Assembly (NCBI GenBank): GCA_016708785.1
Contig: JADJFC010000011.1
Coordinates: 68,623-132,622 of the forward strand
DNA: 64,000 nucleotides
Reading direction: 5' to 3'
Source: Bacteroidota bacterium
Lineage (GTDB): Bacteria; Bacteroidota; Bacteroidia; AKYH767-A; 2013-40CM-41-45
Position numbers and translations under genes: made by a program. Within the stretch, counting starts at the first letter, position 1. Each line of letters opens with the position of its first letter. The notes beneath the pieces are model-generated. The model was given only the letters and a program-made list of their open reading frames with translations. It was not told the origin of the DNA and made no database searches. Positions 39,890 through 49,600 of this stretch are shown one piece after another.

Positions 39890-40262
39890 TTAATAATCTT
39901 TAACAAGAGCACTCAAAGGAATATTCAGAAACTCATTAAGATTGCGAATCATTTCAAGAGTTAATTTCCGTTTTCGATTAAGAATTTTCGAAACTTTATC
40001 TTTGCCGCCTAAATATTGTGCTAGATCTTTTTGTTTCAGGTTCTGTTGTTCCATTCTGTATTTGATCGCTTCAATTGGATCAGGAGAGTTGATATGGAAA
40101 TTTTCGCTTTCATATCGCTCAATCAAAATAGCCAGAACATCAGCTATGTCGCTTTCTTTCGTTCCCTTTTTAGCGAGGAATAATTTTTCAAACATGGCCA
40201 GTGCTTTATTGTATTCCTTTTCTGTTTTAATTATTTTAAATTCAATTAAAATATTAATACAT
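39890..40262 (-). CDS. HigA-like antitoxin (XRE helix-turn-helix), start frameshifted
   Basis: The C-terminal half is an XRE helix-turn-helix (IEAIKYRMEQQNLKQKDLAQ, then YLGGKDKVSKILNRKRKLT), as in HigA antitoxins. The first ATG of the intact frame (40195) would remove the family N-terminus. The frame upstream reads FKIIKTEKEYNKALA, the usual HigA start, but has no ATG. An ATG at 40262 joins it if one T near 40258 is removed. No HigB toxin gene lies on either side, so this is an orphan. It should bind its own promoter. Confidence 0.7.
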
Positions 40263-40270
40263 TTTTTAAT

Positions 40271-41961
40271 CTATTGAATTAGCACTTTGAAAAATCTAAA
40301 ATCGGTAGCATTATACAGCCGCAGAAAATACACTCCGGAAGTGAATGTTTCAACTGAAAGTTTGGCTTCAATTCCTATTTTGCCACTATGAATCAATTGT
40401 CCGTTTAAATTCAACATGTCAAATCTCTCGAAATAATTTCCGTCGGATTGTTTTATTGTAAGTTCATAAGTTGCCGGATTGGGAAAAACTGTTACTTCAA
40501 CTCCATTTGCCTGGGGTTCGTTTACATCAGCAATAATCAAACAAGCAGGATCCGGTTCATAGCTCCACATATCATTAACGGTAATATCAAGGCCTCCGCC
40601 TAAAGGGCCGGGAGCTGTTTTGGTAAGGCCACCAAAAAGATAAAAGACGCCGTTACGGTCTTTAAAACTTGCTGTACCACACCTTGAACCCGGATGACTG
40701 TTTACGTCCGGAATACCTAATACACCAAATTGTCTTTGTACATCAAGATTATTATTTGGATTAGGAACCGGCGAATTAACTAGCATCCAGCTTTTAGTTT
40801 GCATGTAAAAGCACCACAGTAACGATTGATTATAAGTATAAGCATTGGCAGGGTTTTCATACTTACCTCCAAACTTCCATAGATTACCATCCTGATCTGT
40901 CCATGCAGCTCTTCCTTCAATTCCATTTGCAGGTGTCACAGTATCAGCTGGAATGCACTCCGGACCGTAATGTCCATATGCTGAAATTGAATCATCCCCT
41001 GCATACCAAGCCCAGGCGTTTTGCATTGGATCAAAACACCAGAGATCATTCAGAAACTTATCGTAAACAAGCCCGGTATAGCTTCCTCCGAATAACCAAA
41101 ACTTCCCGTCGGCACCCGTCCATGAAGTATGGGCAAAACGTTTTCCAGGATAATTAAGAGTATCAAAACTCCCTTTGTTCCATAATGTCCCTGAGTAAAA
41201 ACATTACTACCTGACATCCATGTCCACTCATTTGTAGAAGGACTATATCGCCATAACAACTGCTCCGGCCAAAAGTCTTCACCTCCACCGTAAAACCAAA
41301 AGTTGTTATTTGCATCTACCCAGCTATCGGAACACTCATCCTTCCATCCTGGAGTATTTGCAGGACTTGACACGTATTTTGTACCCAGCACCCTTGGTGT
41401 TCTTACTGAATCTCCCTGCATCCATGTCCATTCATTAGTTTGAATATCGTATTTCCAAAGGTCATTCATGGCATTGTACTGAATTGTACCGGTTCGATTT
41501 TTAACATATCCTCCATAAAGCCACAGATTTCCACTGGTATCTGTCCAGGCAGGACAACCAAGTCCGCGGCAACCGGGAGAATTTGTTGGAGAAGAAACGC
41601 CTCTGATACCATAAGTCGGCGGCTGATTTACAATGCCGCTATCCCCTTTTACCCATGTCCACATCCTGGTATCAGGGTCAAATTGCCAGAGATCTGAATA
41701 ATATCCGGCGTTGTAATCCTTGCCGCCATATATCCAAAACTTACCGTCTTTACCTGTCCAGTATACGGGTGCATACAAGCCGGGAGGAACATTGCTGCTA
41801 TCGGCTATTCCCCTTATTCCATACTGGGCTGAGGTATAATAAGCACTATCGCCATGTACCCATGTCCACAAACCACTTTGTGCATACAAGGATGAAAAAG
41901 TTGCTAGAGACAAAAAAAACAGAATCGCAGAAATTTGCACGGTTGTAATTAGTTTTTTCAT
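40271..41961 (-). CDS. Secreted Kelch-type propeller protein, T9SS sorted (frameshifted)
   Basis: A signal peptide (to SLYAQ) is followed by repeated Kelch-like blades: TWVHGDSAYY, then GKFWIYGGKDYN, DLWQFDPDTRMWTWVKGD. The pattern recurs about six times and the C-terminus is a T9SS type A domain (VTVFPNPATYELTIKQ ... GVYFLRLYN). The frame breaks at 41171-41173. Adding one G rejoins GTKGSFDTLNYPGKRFAHTS and FWLFGGSYTGLVYDKFLNDL to the second half. The rejoined length is about 560 residues. Probably surface-located. Ligand unknown. Confidence 0.85.
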
Positions 41962-42162
41962 AATGGTGCGTTAGAGATTTGATTCTAAAATTTATAAAAA
42001 CTAAAATAAACAATCTCTGTCCTAAGATTGCCTATTCAAAAGTAAAATGATTTTTTACAATTCCAAATCTGGATCACTAAAGTTAATTGTAATTTTTCCG
42101 AAAATGAGGTTTAATGATTCGGAGAGGGGTTTTGAAAAACGAGTCGTGAGTGAGTCGAATTG

Positions 42163-43107
42163 CTAATTTCGAAGTAGTTCGATCTTTCGTTTTACTAGTT
42201 CCTTGAATTGATTTTTCAATTCCTCATTTAAAAAACTAAAATCAACAAACTCCATCCACATGGGAATAGCCTTCTCAAACTTCTTGAAAATATTTTCCTG
42301 TGCCTTTGCATCTATCTTCGCCGCAGTAAAAGCAGCTACAAAATCATTCCTTGTGATTTTTCTCTTCCGTCCATTCAATGTCAAAGCTAATTCTTCATTA
42401 TCTGCCGAATTAACCAAGGCTGTTGCAACCATATCGTAGGCAGGGGCTAATGTGTAACCAATTCCCGGCATATTGATAAGCGAAAAATTCTTTAAGTGCA
42501 TATCAGCGTTTCCTGTTAGGAAAGAAAACAAAACCTGCTCATAAAAATTTACAACATCTAACCCGGGATTTTCTGAGTACTTTAAAATAGCTTTTGAAAT
42601 TTGTTCGTGTGATCCATGGTATTTGTCTTCAGTTTGTCTCTCCGTAATCTGGCACATGTCTTCCATGTGTATCTTTTGCTTCTTTTTCCTGTCAATTCGT
42701 TTTGTAATATAAGCAAGGTTACCTGATGATAATCGGATGAGGCTATGTGGAACAGTTTTAATTCCGGCTATGTGAGCAAGGTGCATGGTTAGATCTTCTA
42801 CTTCCGGTAATTGTTCGTATTCAACTGTTGGCGGCTTCAAAATAAAATCACCTAAAATTCCGACTACAGTTAAACGCTTAGGTTCATTTCTGTTATCGCC
42901 TTTTGAAATTGATAAAGACAACTTTGCCTGAACTCCTGTTACTGCGCTATGACTTCGAATAATTTTCGCAGCCATCTCTTCCATTTGTGATTCATTAAAA
43001 TCAATCAAAGGTTGTTGCGTTGACCCAAATATTTTTTTACTGCATGCAGGATGAAAATTTATTTCATCATCACTTAGTGTTTGATAACAGTATAGGCAGC
43101 GTTTCAT
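42163..43107 (-). CDS. hipT: HipT-like serine/threonine kinase toxin
   Basis: A HipA-superfamily kinase of 314 residues lacking the N-terminal subdomain, as in HipT. Gly-rich loop SAVTGVQAKLSL, catalytic GNADMHLKNFSLI (Asp and Asn) and the metal-binding Asp in LAPAYDMVAT are all present. The first 30 residues contain CLYCYQTL...HPAC, a likely zinc-binding knuckle. HipT of E. coli O127 phosphorylates tryptophanyl-tRNA synthetase and is blocked by HipS. The target here is unknown. It overlaps hipS by ATGA. HipT loops often carry S-x-S before GVQ, but this one has A-V-T, which may alter autophosphorylation. Confidence 0.85.
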   Translation of the reverse strand: MKRCLYCYQTLSDDEINFHPACSKKIFGSTQQPLIDFNESQMEEMAAKIIRSHSAVTGVQAKLSLSISKGDNRNEPKRLTVVGILGDFILKPPTVEYEQLPEVEDLTMHLAHIAGIKTVPHSLIRLSSGNLAYITKRIDRKKKQKIHMEDMCQITERQTEDKYHGSHEQISKAILKYSENPGLDVVNFYEQVLFSFLTGNADMHLKNFSLINMPGIGYTLAPAYDMVATALVNSADNEELALTLNGRKRKITRNDFVAAFTAAKIDAKAQENIFKKFEKAIPMWMEFVDFSFLNEELKNQFKELVKRKIELLRN

Positions 43108-43433
43108 TTTTCTTCTTCAATTAAAGGGTGAACGCTCACTGCTCCTATGCAATCTTCGCAGCATGCAAGTAATAATCCCATTCGATCACGTGGATTTAAC
43201 TTCCAGTTTTTTTCAGCAACATTTAATAACCATCCTTCAGGAATCAATCCGTCAAAGAATGGGAATAGAGTCTTACTTTCAAACGGTGCTTCTTGCATTG
43301 GAAGAGTTAAACTTATTGCTTCCGGTTTTTCACTCTGTAGATAAACACTCGAGTACTGAAAATGATATCCTGAATCATCCTGAATAAGCAAACCTGCTTT
43401 TTGATTGTTATATTTTATTTCAGCTTTTCTCAT
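43104..43433 (-). CDS. hipS: HipS-like antitoxin (HipA N-terminal subdomain)
   Basis: A protein of 109 residues equal to the HipA N-terminal subdomain 1: AEIKYNNQKAGLLIQDDSGY, AISLTLPMQEAPFESK, then LFPFFDGLIPEGWLLN and DRMGLLLACCEDCIGAV. In HipBST systems this small protein is the true antitoxin to HipT. Its gene overlaps both neighbours by ATGA, so the three are translated together in a fixed order. Confidence 0.85.
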   Translation of the reverse strand: MRKAEIKYNNQKAGLLIQDDSGYHFQYSSVYLQSEKPEAISLTLPMQEAPFESKTLFPFFDGLIPEGWLLNVAEKNWKLNPRDRMGLLLACCEDCIGAVSVHPLIEEEK

Positions 43434-43642
43434 TCAGCAATTTTATTTCTATCCATTGGGACCGGTTCCATGATATGTCCAAATAGTTTCAACACCTGGT
43501 TTACTTTATCAAGTCTTAAGGATGGTTTGCCTTGTTCCAGGTCACGAATAAATCGCAATCCCACACCTGCCTTCTCAGCCAATTCAGGCTGACTAAGGCC
43601 GGCTTGTTTCCTCTTTTCTTTTACAAATCCGGATAATACCAT
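43430..43642 (-). CDS. hipB: HipB-like DNA-binding protein
   Basis: A compact XRE helix-turn-helix protein of 70 residues (KEKRKQAGLSQPELAEKAGV, then GLRFIRDLEQGKPSLRLDKV). First gene of the operon. It begins just inside a row of four palindromes, which it probably binds as a dimer to repress the operon. In HipBST systems HipB boosts the HipS effect. Confidence 0.88.
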   Translation of the reverse strand: MVLSGFVKEKRKQAGLSQPELAEKAGVGLRFIRDLEQGKPSLRLDKVNQVLKLFGHIMEPVPMDRNKIAE

Positions 43643-43646
43643 TTTT

Positions 43647-43787
43647 TATACCCTTTAAGGTATAAATGTAGTAAAATGTTTCAATATAATACCCTTTAGG
43701 GTATGTTTTTGAATTAAATGCATATATTATACCTTAAAGGGTATAATAAAGTATTCAGCTTATCTAATTATACCCAATTGGGTATAA
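43647..43787. promoter_or_regulatory. Four phased HipB operator palindromes
   Basis: Four palindromes of the form TATACCC-n4-GGGTATA lie at 43647-43664, 43689-43704, 43727-43746 and 43768-43787. Their centres are 41, 40 and 41 bases apart, that is four helical turns, so all face the same side of the DNA. They end 5 bases upstream of the hipB ATG and must cover its promoter. Confidence 0.88.
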
Positions 43788-43960
43788 GTATTAGTGGATA
43801 TAATTTAATCCTTGAATGAAATTGTAAAAATTTGCAGTATTTACTGAGTGCTTGAAATATCGTCTCAATCGAATTTCGTCGTAACAATCTTGAATATTAT
43901 AAAGAAAAATTCTTCCGGGTAAATCTGCTTTACTCGATTTATTATAAATAGATTTCTCAC

Positions 43961-43989
43961 CCCGATTGGAGGAATCTTCTCCAATCGGG
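43961..43989. repeat. Perfect 11-bp inverted repeat
   Basis: CCCGATTGGAG pairs with its complement around a 7-base loop, between the T9SS gene end (44014) and the hip operators. It is placed to end transcription of the T9SS gene but has no clear T-run on the minus strand. Confidence 0.6.
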
Positions 43990-44013
43990 AGAATGTGGAG
44001 TGCCAATGATGAG

Positions 44014-45336
44014 TTATTTCCTTTCAGGAACAAACAGTTTTTCACTTCCTACTAAATTAGATCCTTTGTAAATAGATACTATATAAATTCCATCATTCTC
44101 AAATGGAATGTAAGTTGTGTGTGCAACATTTTCTATTTTTGAAATAATTTTTCCTATTAAATCATAAACAATTATTTTATCTCCTGTCGACTGTCTTACA
44201 ATTATAGATTGATTTTGGGAAGTAACATCAAAATCAACGGTTGATTTTGGTTCAGCTATAGAAGTTGTTGTACCGAATCGGTCCACTTTTGTGATCCAAG
44301 GAAAAATGTTACCCCAGAAATCCTTTGTGGAACCACTGATTATGAATCCACCATCTGAACATTCTTTAACGAAAAATGGATCAACACCATTTATTCCGTT
44401 AAAAGTTACATACCAAAGTATATTCAAACTTGAATCTATTCTGGCGGCAAAACCAGAACCGCTCACTTCTGTTCCTATGCAAATTGAACCTCCTTGTCTA
44501 ACCTCGATTGCGTCAGTATATTTTGCTTGATCTGCTAAGAAAATAACCGGCCAGGTAGGCCAAGCTGTTCCACTTTGACTAAGAGTAAAAAGACCTGAAT
44601 ACCAATCATAACGAGCACCCAATATAATAGATCCATTTGAAGTATTGGGTAAAACAACACCTGCTCCAAATACATGAGGATTGCCCATTGTATCGACTAT
44701 TGTATTATTCCATAAATGATTAAAAGAGGAATCGAAGGCATCAACGTTTATGATTCCGCCCCAAATTAAATCTGAAGCCACAACCATTTTATTGGGATCT
44801 ATAAAATTAAAATGAAAATTATTTCCACCATTAGTATAGAGGTTGACTTGAAAGCCTGTTCCTGCTGTGTCCATTACATATAGGTTATAGCTACTATAAC
44901 TTGAACTATAAGTAGTTTTTGAAGCAAAAAATAATTTCCCTCTACTATTAATTTTGAGTTGTGTTACTTTATTTGAATAATTGATTGGCCCATAAGGCAA
45001 GTTTGCCACTAGTGAATCTCCGATTGAATCAAGAATAGCTAAATAAGGAGACGGAAAATTATTAACAGATTTGTATCCGCCACATGCTAATTTTCCATCA
45101 TCCAGAATTTCAAAAACGTAAGTTGAAAAATCGTAAGCTTTCGTCCAGATTGGATTTAAGTTGCTATCACATTTCATTATAGTAGTGTCCTCAGGAAAAG
45201 ATATCAAAAAATGGCCATCGGAATCTTCCGCGGCGCAGGCTGTACCGTGTTGATTGAAAAATATTTTTTCAAAAATTTGTTGAGCATGTGTTGCGGAACT
45301 TATTGTCAGTAAGAGAATAGAAATAATTATTTTCAT
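44014..45336 (-). CDS. Secreted beta-propeller-like protein, T9SS sorted
   Basis: A 440-residue protein with a signal peptide (to THAQ). Repeats such as DGHFLISFPEDTTIMKCDSN, ILDDGKLACGGYKSVNN and KECSDGGFIISGSTKDFW give a propeller-like series. The C-terminus (VDFDVTSQNQSIIVRQSTGD ... DGIYIVSIYKGSNLV) is a T9SS type A domain in which the usual PNP turn is not obvious. The gene is intact. Ligand unknown. Confidence 0.8.
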   Translation of the reverse strand: MKIIISILLLTISSATHAQQIFEKIFFNQHGTACAAEDSDGHFLISFPEDTTIMKCDSNLNPIWTKAYDFSTYVFEILDDGKLACGGYKSVNNFPSPYLAILDSIGDSLVANLPYGPINYSNKVTQLKINSRGKLFFASKTTYSSSYSSYNLYVMDTAGTGFQVNLYTNGGNNFHFNFIDPNKMVVASDLIWGGIINVDAFDSSFNHLWNNTIVDTMGNPHVFGAGVVLPNTSNGSIILGARYDWYSGLFTLSQSGTAWPTWPVIFLADQAKYTDAIEVRQGGSICIGTEVSGSGFAARIDSSLNILWYVTFNGINGVDPFFVKECSDGGFIISGSTKDFWGNIFPWITKVDRFGTTTSIAEPKSTVDFDVTSQNQSIIVRQSTGDKIIVYDLIGKIISKIENVAHTTYIPFENDGIYIVSIYKGSNLVGSEKLFVPERK

Positions 45337-46069
45337 TTCAATGAAAGGCTTTGATTTTAATTAAATAGTACACAAGGAGATTAGAACAAACATATAGAGA
45401 TAAGATTGATTGCATAGGTACTATTTGGTAGACGAGCATTTTCATTATGTCAAACGGGCTTTTCTTAGTGTGTCTAAACTAATTAATTGATAAAGATGTT
45501 GGACTCGCACTTACATTACGTCATTATAAATTAATTCATACTAATCAACTTTAATAATTTTACAATGAATCATAACGAATAAGCTACCTAACACCTATTA
45601 AAAACATTTAGAAATCTGTTCCGCAGACGATAATTATTTAGCGAATCACCCATACCCCCTCACGAAACGTGAGCGAATCAATCCCACGTCCTAACGGCTC
45701 CTAACGGCTCCTTCCCGATAGTTATCGGGAGAAAACAAAAAAGCCTCTTTCTTGCGAAATGAGGCATGATTGCATCATATCGGGTATAGATCATTCCGGT
45801 TGAAAATTCGTTTTTACTCCAATTAAATCGTTTCTGACGATTTTAAACAAACTTTTGTAAGTCATTTAAACCATATTTCACATCTCAATTAAATAGTTGT
45901 AAAAAAATCATTTTCAACTTCTCCAACGTTTTTTATTATCGATTTTCTTATATTTAGCAAAGGAATTACACTTTCGAGGTACTCTTCATTAATGCAAGCC
46001 ATCTTCGATACTATCACGTTGATTAGATTTCATCTTTTCACAATTCCTTTATTGTAATTAATTCACACA
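45337..46069. other. Long intergenic region with dispersed repeat
   Basis: No credible gene on either strand over about 730 bases. Its main content is the repeat at 45621-45765. It also holds an 18-base palindrome (45714-45731, TCCCGATAGTTATCGGGA). Confidence 0.7.
45621..45765. repeat. Dispersed repeat, copy A
   Basis: About 145 bases with recognisable similarity to 63857-64000. Shared blocks are CCGCAGACG, TTAGCGAATCACCCA, TCCTAACGGCTCCTAACG and GCCTC(A/T)TTCTTGCGAAATGAGGC. The last block is a terminator-like hairpin preceded by an A-run. A tandem decamer CCTAACGGCT occurs twice. Copy A has an extra palindrome (CCCGATA/TATCGGG) that copy B lacks. Two copies 18 kb apart suggest a small mobile or structured intergenic element. 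Confidence 0.75.
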
Positions 46070-46085
46070 TTAATGATCACACATT

Positions 46086-46331
46086 ATGCGCACTAAATTT
46101 ATACTGCTAATAGTATTTTCTTTTTTTTCAAATTTCAAGTTAACCGTTCAAGCGATCAACGATTTCCAATCACATCAAAGTGGAAATTGGAATCAGACTT
46201 CCACTTGTGAGAGATGGGATGGAACAACATGGGTCACCCGATCGACAGAATTTTTAACGTCATTACTTCCTCAATCCCCTTACGCATGCAGTAGCGAGAT
46301 TCCGCCGGGAGTTGGCAAGGCCGTTTCCTAG
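46086..46331 (+). pseudogene. Truncated 5' duplicate of the 46648 surface-protein gene
   Basis: Bases 46070-46239 repeat 46632-46801 at an offset of 562 with few changes, covering the promoter-proximal sequence, start codon and first 50 codons (MRTKFILLIVFSFFS; SGNWNQTST). The copy has drifted (Trp to Cys in CERWDG) and similarity stops abruptly after GGGTCACCC. The remaining 30 codons are unrelated. It would make a signal peptide with a short tail, so it is most likely a non-functional remnant. Confidence 0.85.
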
Positions 46332-46631
46332 TGATCATTCCAATCAAAGTTAATAAATAAATCTATACTACCCGCTCGGGAATCTTACCACTTCTTGAGA
46401 AAGGATAATACGGAAGTATTGAAAGCAAAAGAAATCACCGAGCGGTGGGTAGCTCGAAATTCGGAGTAAGCAGACCGGTTCCTACTATTCAGTTCAGATG
46501 AAATTTGACTTTATCCCCGAATTAGGTGATTGCAGATTTATAGATTTAAATGAATCTTCGTAGTTGTCAGTAATTAAAACTGAATATATCTAATTCTGAT
46601 AACTGACTCATTTTTGCAATTAATTACCACC
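46332..46631. other. Intergenic region between duplicate ends
   Basis: No gene seen. CTACCCGCTCGG (46368-46379) can pair with CCGAGCGGTGGGTAG (46438-46452), allowing a bulge, to form a 60-base hairpin loop. The segment is more GC-rich than its surroundings and may be what is left of an inserted element. Confidence 0.5.
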
Positions 46632-46647
46632 TTAATCAACACACATT

Positions 46648-49600
46648 ATGCGCACTAAATTTATACTGCTAATAGTATTTTCCTTTTTTTCTTATTTAAA
46701 GTTAAACGCTCAATCGATCAACGATTTCCAATCACATCAAAGTGGAAATTGGAATCAGACTTCCACATGGGAGAGATGGGATGGAACAACATGGGTCACC
46801 CCGGCTCCATTTACACCTACCAATACTGAAGGTAGTATTACCATTTTAAATTCTCATATCGTATCTGTTTCGGCTGCCGTTTCCGCCGATCAAACAGTAA
46901 TTAATACGGGTGGACAGATCACTACAAATCCCGGAATTACATTAACAATAGCCAACGGAAGCGGAGATGATCTCACTATCAATGGAACGTTTCTCAATTC
47001 CGGCACGTTGAGCATTTCCACCGGAACAATGAAAGTAAATTCAGGAGCTACATTCATTCATAATACCACTTCCGCAATTTCTTCAATTTTGAATGTTACT
47101 ACCTTTGATATTAATTCGAATTTTATTTATCAGGGATCTTCTACTCTGACTCCTTCAATTTCAATATCCGGAAGAACTTTCGGAAATCTCTCTTTTGTTT
47201 CTACTTCAGGTTCATGGTCTACAACACCTGGAGGAAATTCAGCTATCTCTTGTAACAATTTAAATGTTGGGACCGGGGTTACAATAAATAATAACAATAC
47301 CGCAAACTTTCTTATCAATGGTGATCTTACGATTGACGGTTCATTTATTAGCATCTCAACGCAGATATTTAAATTACAGGGAACTAGTAAAATAATGTCA
47401 GGTATTTCATTGACAAACTTTTTCGATTCTCTATATATAACATCCGGCGCCTCCTATTCTGTGCAAAATACTTTGCGATTAAGTGGTTCAGCTGGTGTAG
47501 TAGTGGATGGTGCATTGACTGTAAACGGCGGAATTAATTGTGGTACTGTTATCGTTTCAGGAACCGGCGCATTTAATTTGTCTTCCGGAGCTACGATGGA
47601 AGTCGGTTCATCGGCAGGGATCACGCTTCCTGGAAATGCCACCGGAAATATTCGAACTACAGGAGGAAGAAATTTCAATCCTGCAGCGAATTACATCTAC
47701 AATGGTTCCTCTGCTCAGGATATTGGTTCTGCTCTTACTGTTGTAAATAATTTGACGATTGATAATGAATTTAATGTCAGTCAGAATGGTGTGGCTTTAA
47801 CAGTAAATGGCACTCTTACCATTGTTGGTAGCGGAAATTTTATCAATCCAACTACATTCGTTTCTTCCAATTCTTCACTTACTTTAAACGGACCAAATAT
47901 TGCTTTTGTGAATGGCAGTACGGCTGGATTTACAACCAACTCTTCTACAGATCTTAACTATGGTGGGTCAGATGCCGGGATAACCATCCCAACATCTGTG
48001 AGTACACTAAACACATTATCGATCAACAAAGGTTCAAATCATGTTGCAGTTTCTTCTTCTGTAACAGTATCAAATCTAATCCTTACAAATGGTAATTTTG
48101 TATGCAGTAGTGGTTTAGTTAAAATTAAAGCAACTTCAAGCATCACAGGTGGATCCGGTTCATCATATGTTAACGGCACATTAATTCGAGTTATAAATAC
48201 AGGTGCAACTTCATCAATTACTTTTCCTGTCGGCAAACTTTTATACGAGCCAATCAAATTTAATAATGTTACAGTTTCTGGTTTCTCCGCGCTAGATTTG
48301 GAAGTTGAAGCACATGAATCTATTCCTGCAGGCGGTCCTAATACATCGAATTTACATGGTGAAATGACAAACAGGTACTGGTATGTAAATACTAGCGGAT
48401 TAAGTTCAATAACATCAATTGGAAGTTTTGCATTAACGCCTACTACTCCTGTTCCGATACTTACAACAAATAACCTGGTAGGTTTTTCCTCAAATAATTC
48501 TCAACTCTCTTACAGCAGTATTGGTGGTATTGTGGGGGGTTCCACAATTACAACAACTTTATCATTATCCTCATTCACAAGCGCTGTGAATTTTACCGGA
48601 GCATATATTGGAATCGGCGAGAATATTGTAGCCGGTGATTATTATGCGATCGGGCCCGGTGCTTCGTATACACAACCAAACGGAGATAATTATGTGGCAA
48701 AATTCGCAACACTTACGGCCGCTGTAAACGCATTAAATAATTTGCCTGGTAATTCAAAAAGATTTTTCGAATTTCAGAGTGATTATGTCAGTACGTCAGA
48801 AACATATCCGATAACAATTACTTATTCGGGAACAGCAACAAAAAAGGCGGTGTTCCGGGCACGATCCGATGCATCTTCTACAATCAATATTATAGGTCCA
48901 TATAATACTTCTTTTGGTGGTATGATCGTACTTGATGGTGCTGACCATATCATTTTTGATGGTTCTCCGGGCGGGACTTTGGGAACAACAAGAAGGCTGC
49001 GGTTTAGAAGCAGAGATGCTACACCTTTCCGCGCGGCATTTTATATTTATAATGACGCAACTAATAATTTGTTGAATGCCCTTGCGATTGAAGGAGGCTT
49101 AGGCTCAAGTAATATTTCTATTGGCCCGGAATCATCAGGTGGTTCAGGTAATGATTTTACTACCATTCAAAACTGCAAAATTGGTCATAGAATAGATAGC
49201 ATTGGTATTCCATCTTATGGAATTTTTGCTGATGGATCTAGTGGAATGCAAACCAATGATGTCATTATTCAAAATAATGATTTCGTTGGCTGCCGTGATG
49301 CAATAGAAGTTAGAGCAAATATTGGATACTGGCTCATCACACAAAATAATATTTATGGAGACGGAATAAATGTATTTAATGGTGGGATTACTGTTTTGAA
49401 TTGCGGTGTTTTGGATTTTAATGTTACCAATAATTATCTGGGTGGTACAGCTCCCGGAACCGGTGGTTTGCCTATGTTAATTTCAGATAATTCTTTCGTA
49501 GGAATAGATGTTGAAAATGCAGAGCCGACAGGACGAATTAAGGTCAACAATAATAAAATCGCAAATATTGAGTTTAATCAAGTTGGAGGTTTTGCGGCAT

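Noticed and set aside
43791..44045. 84-codon minus-strand open frame between the hip operators and the T9SS gene
   Set aside because: It overlaps the end of the T9SS gene, spans an 11-bp inverted repeat and has no protein-like composition or family match.
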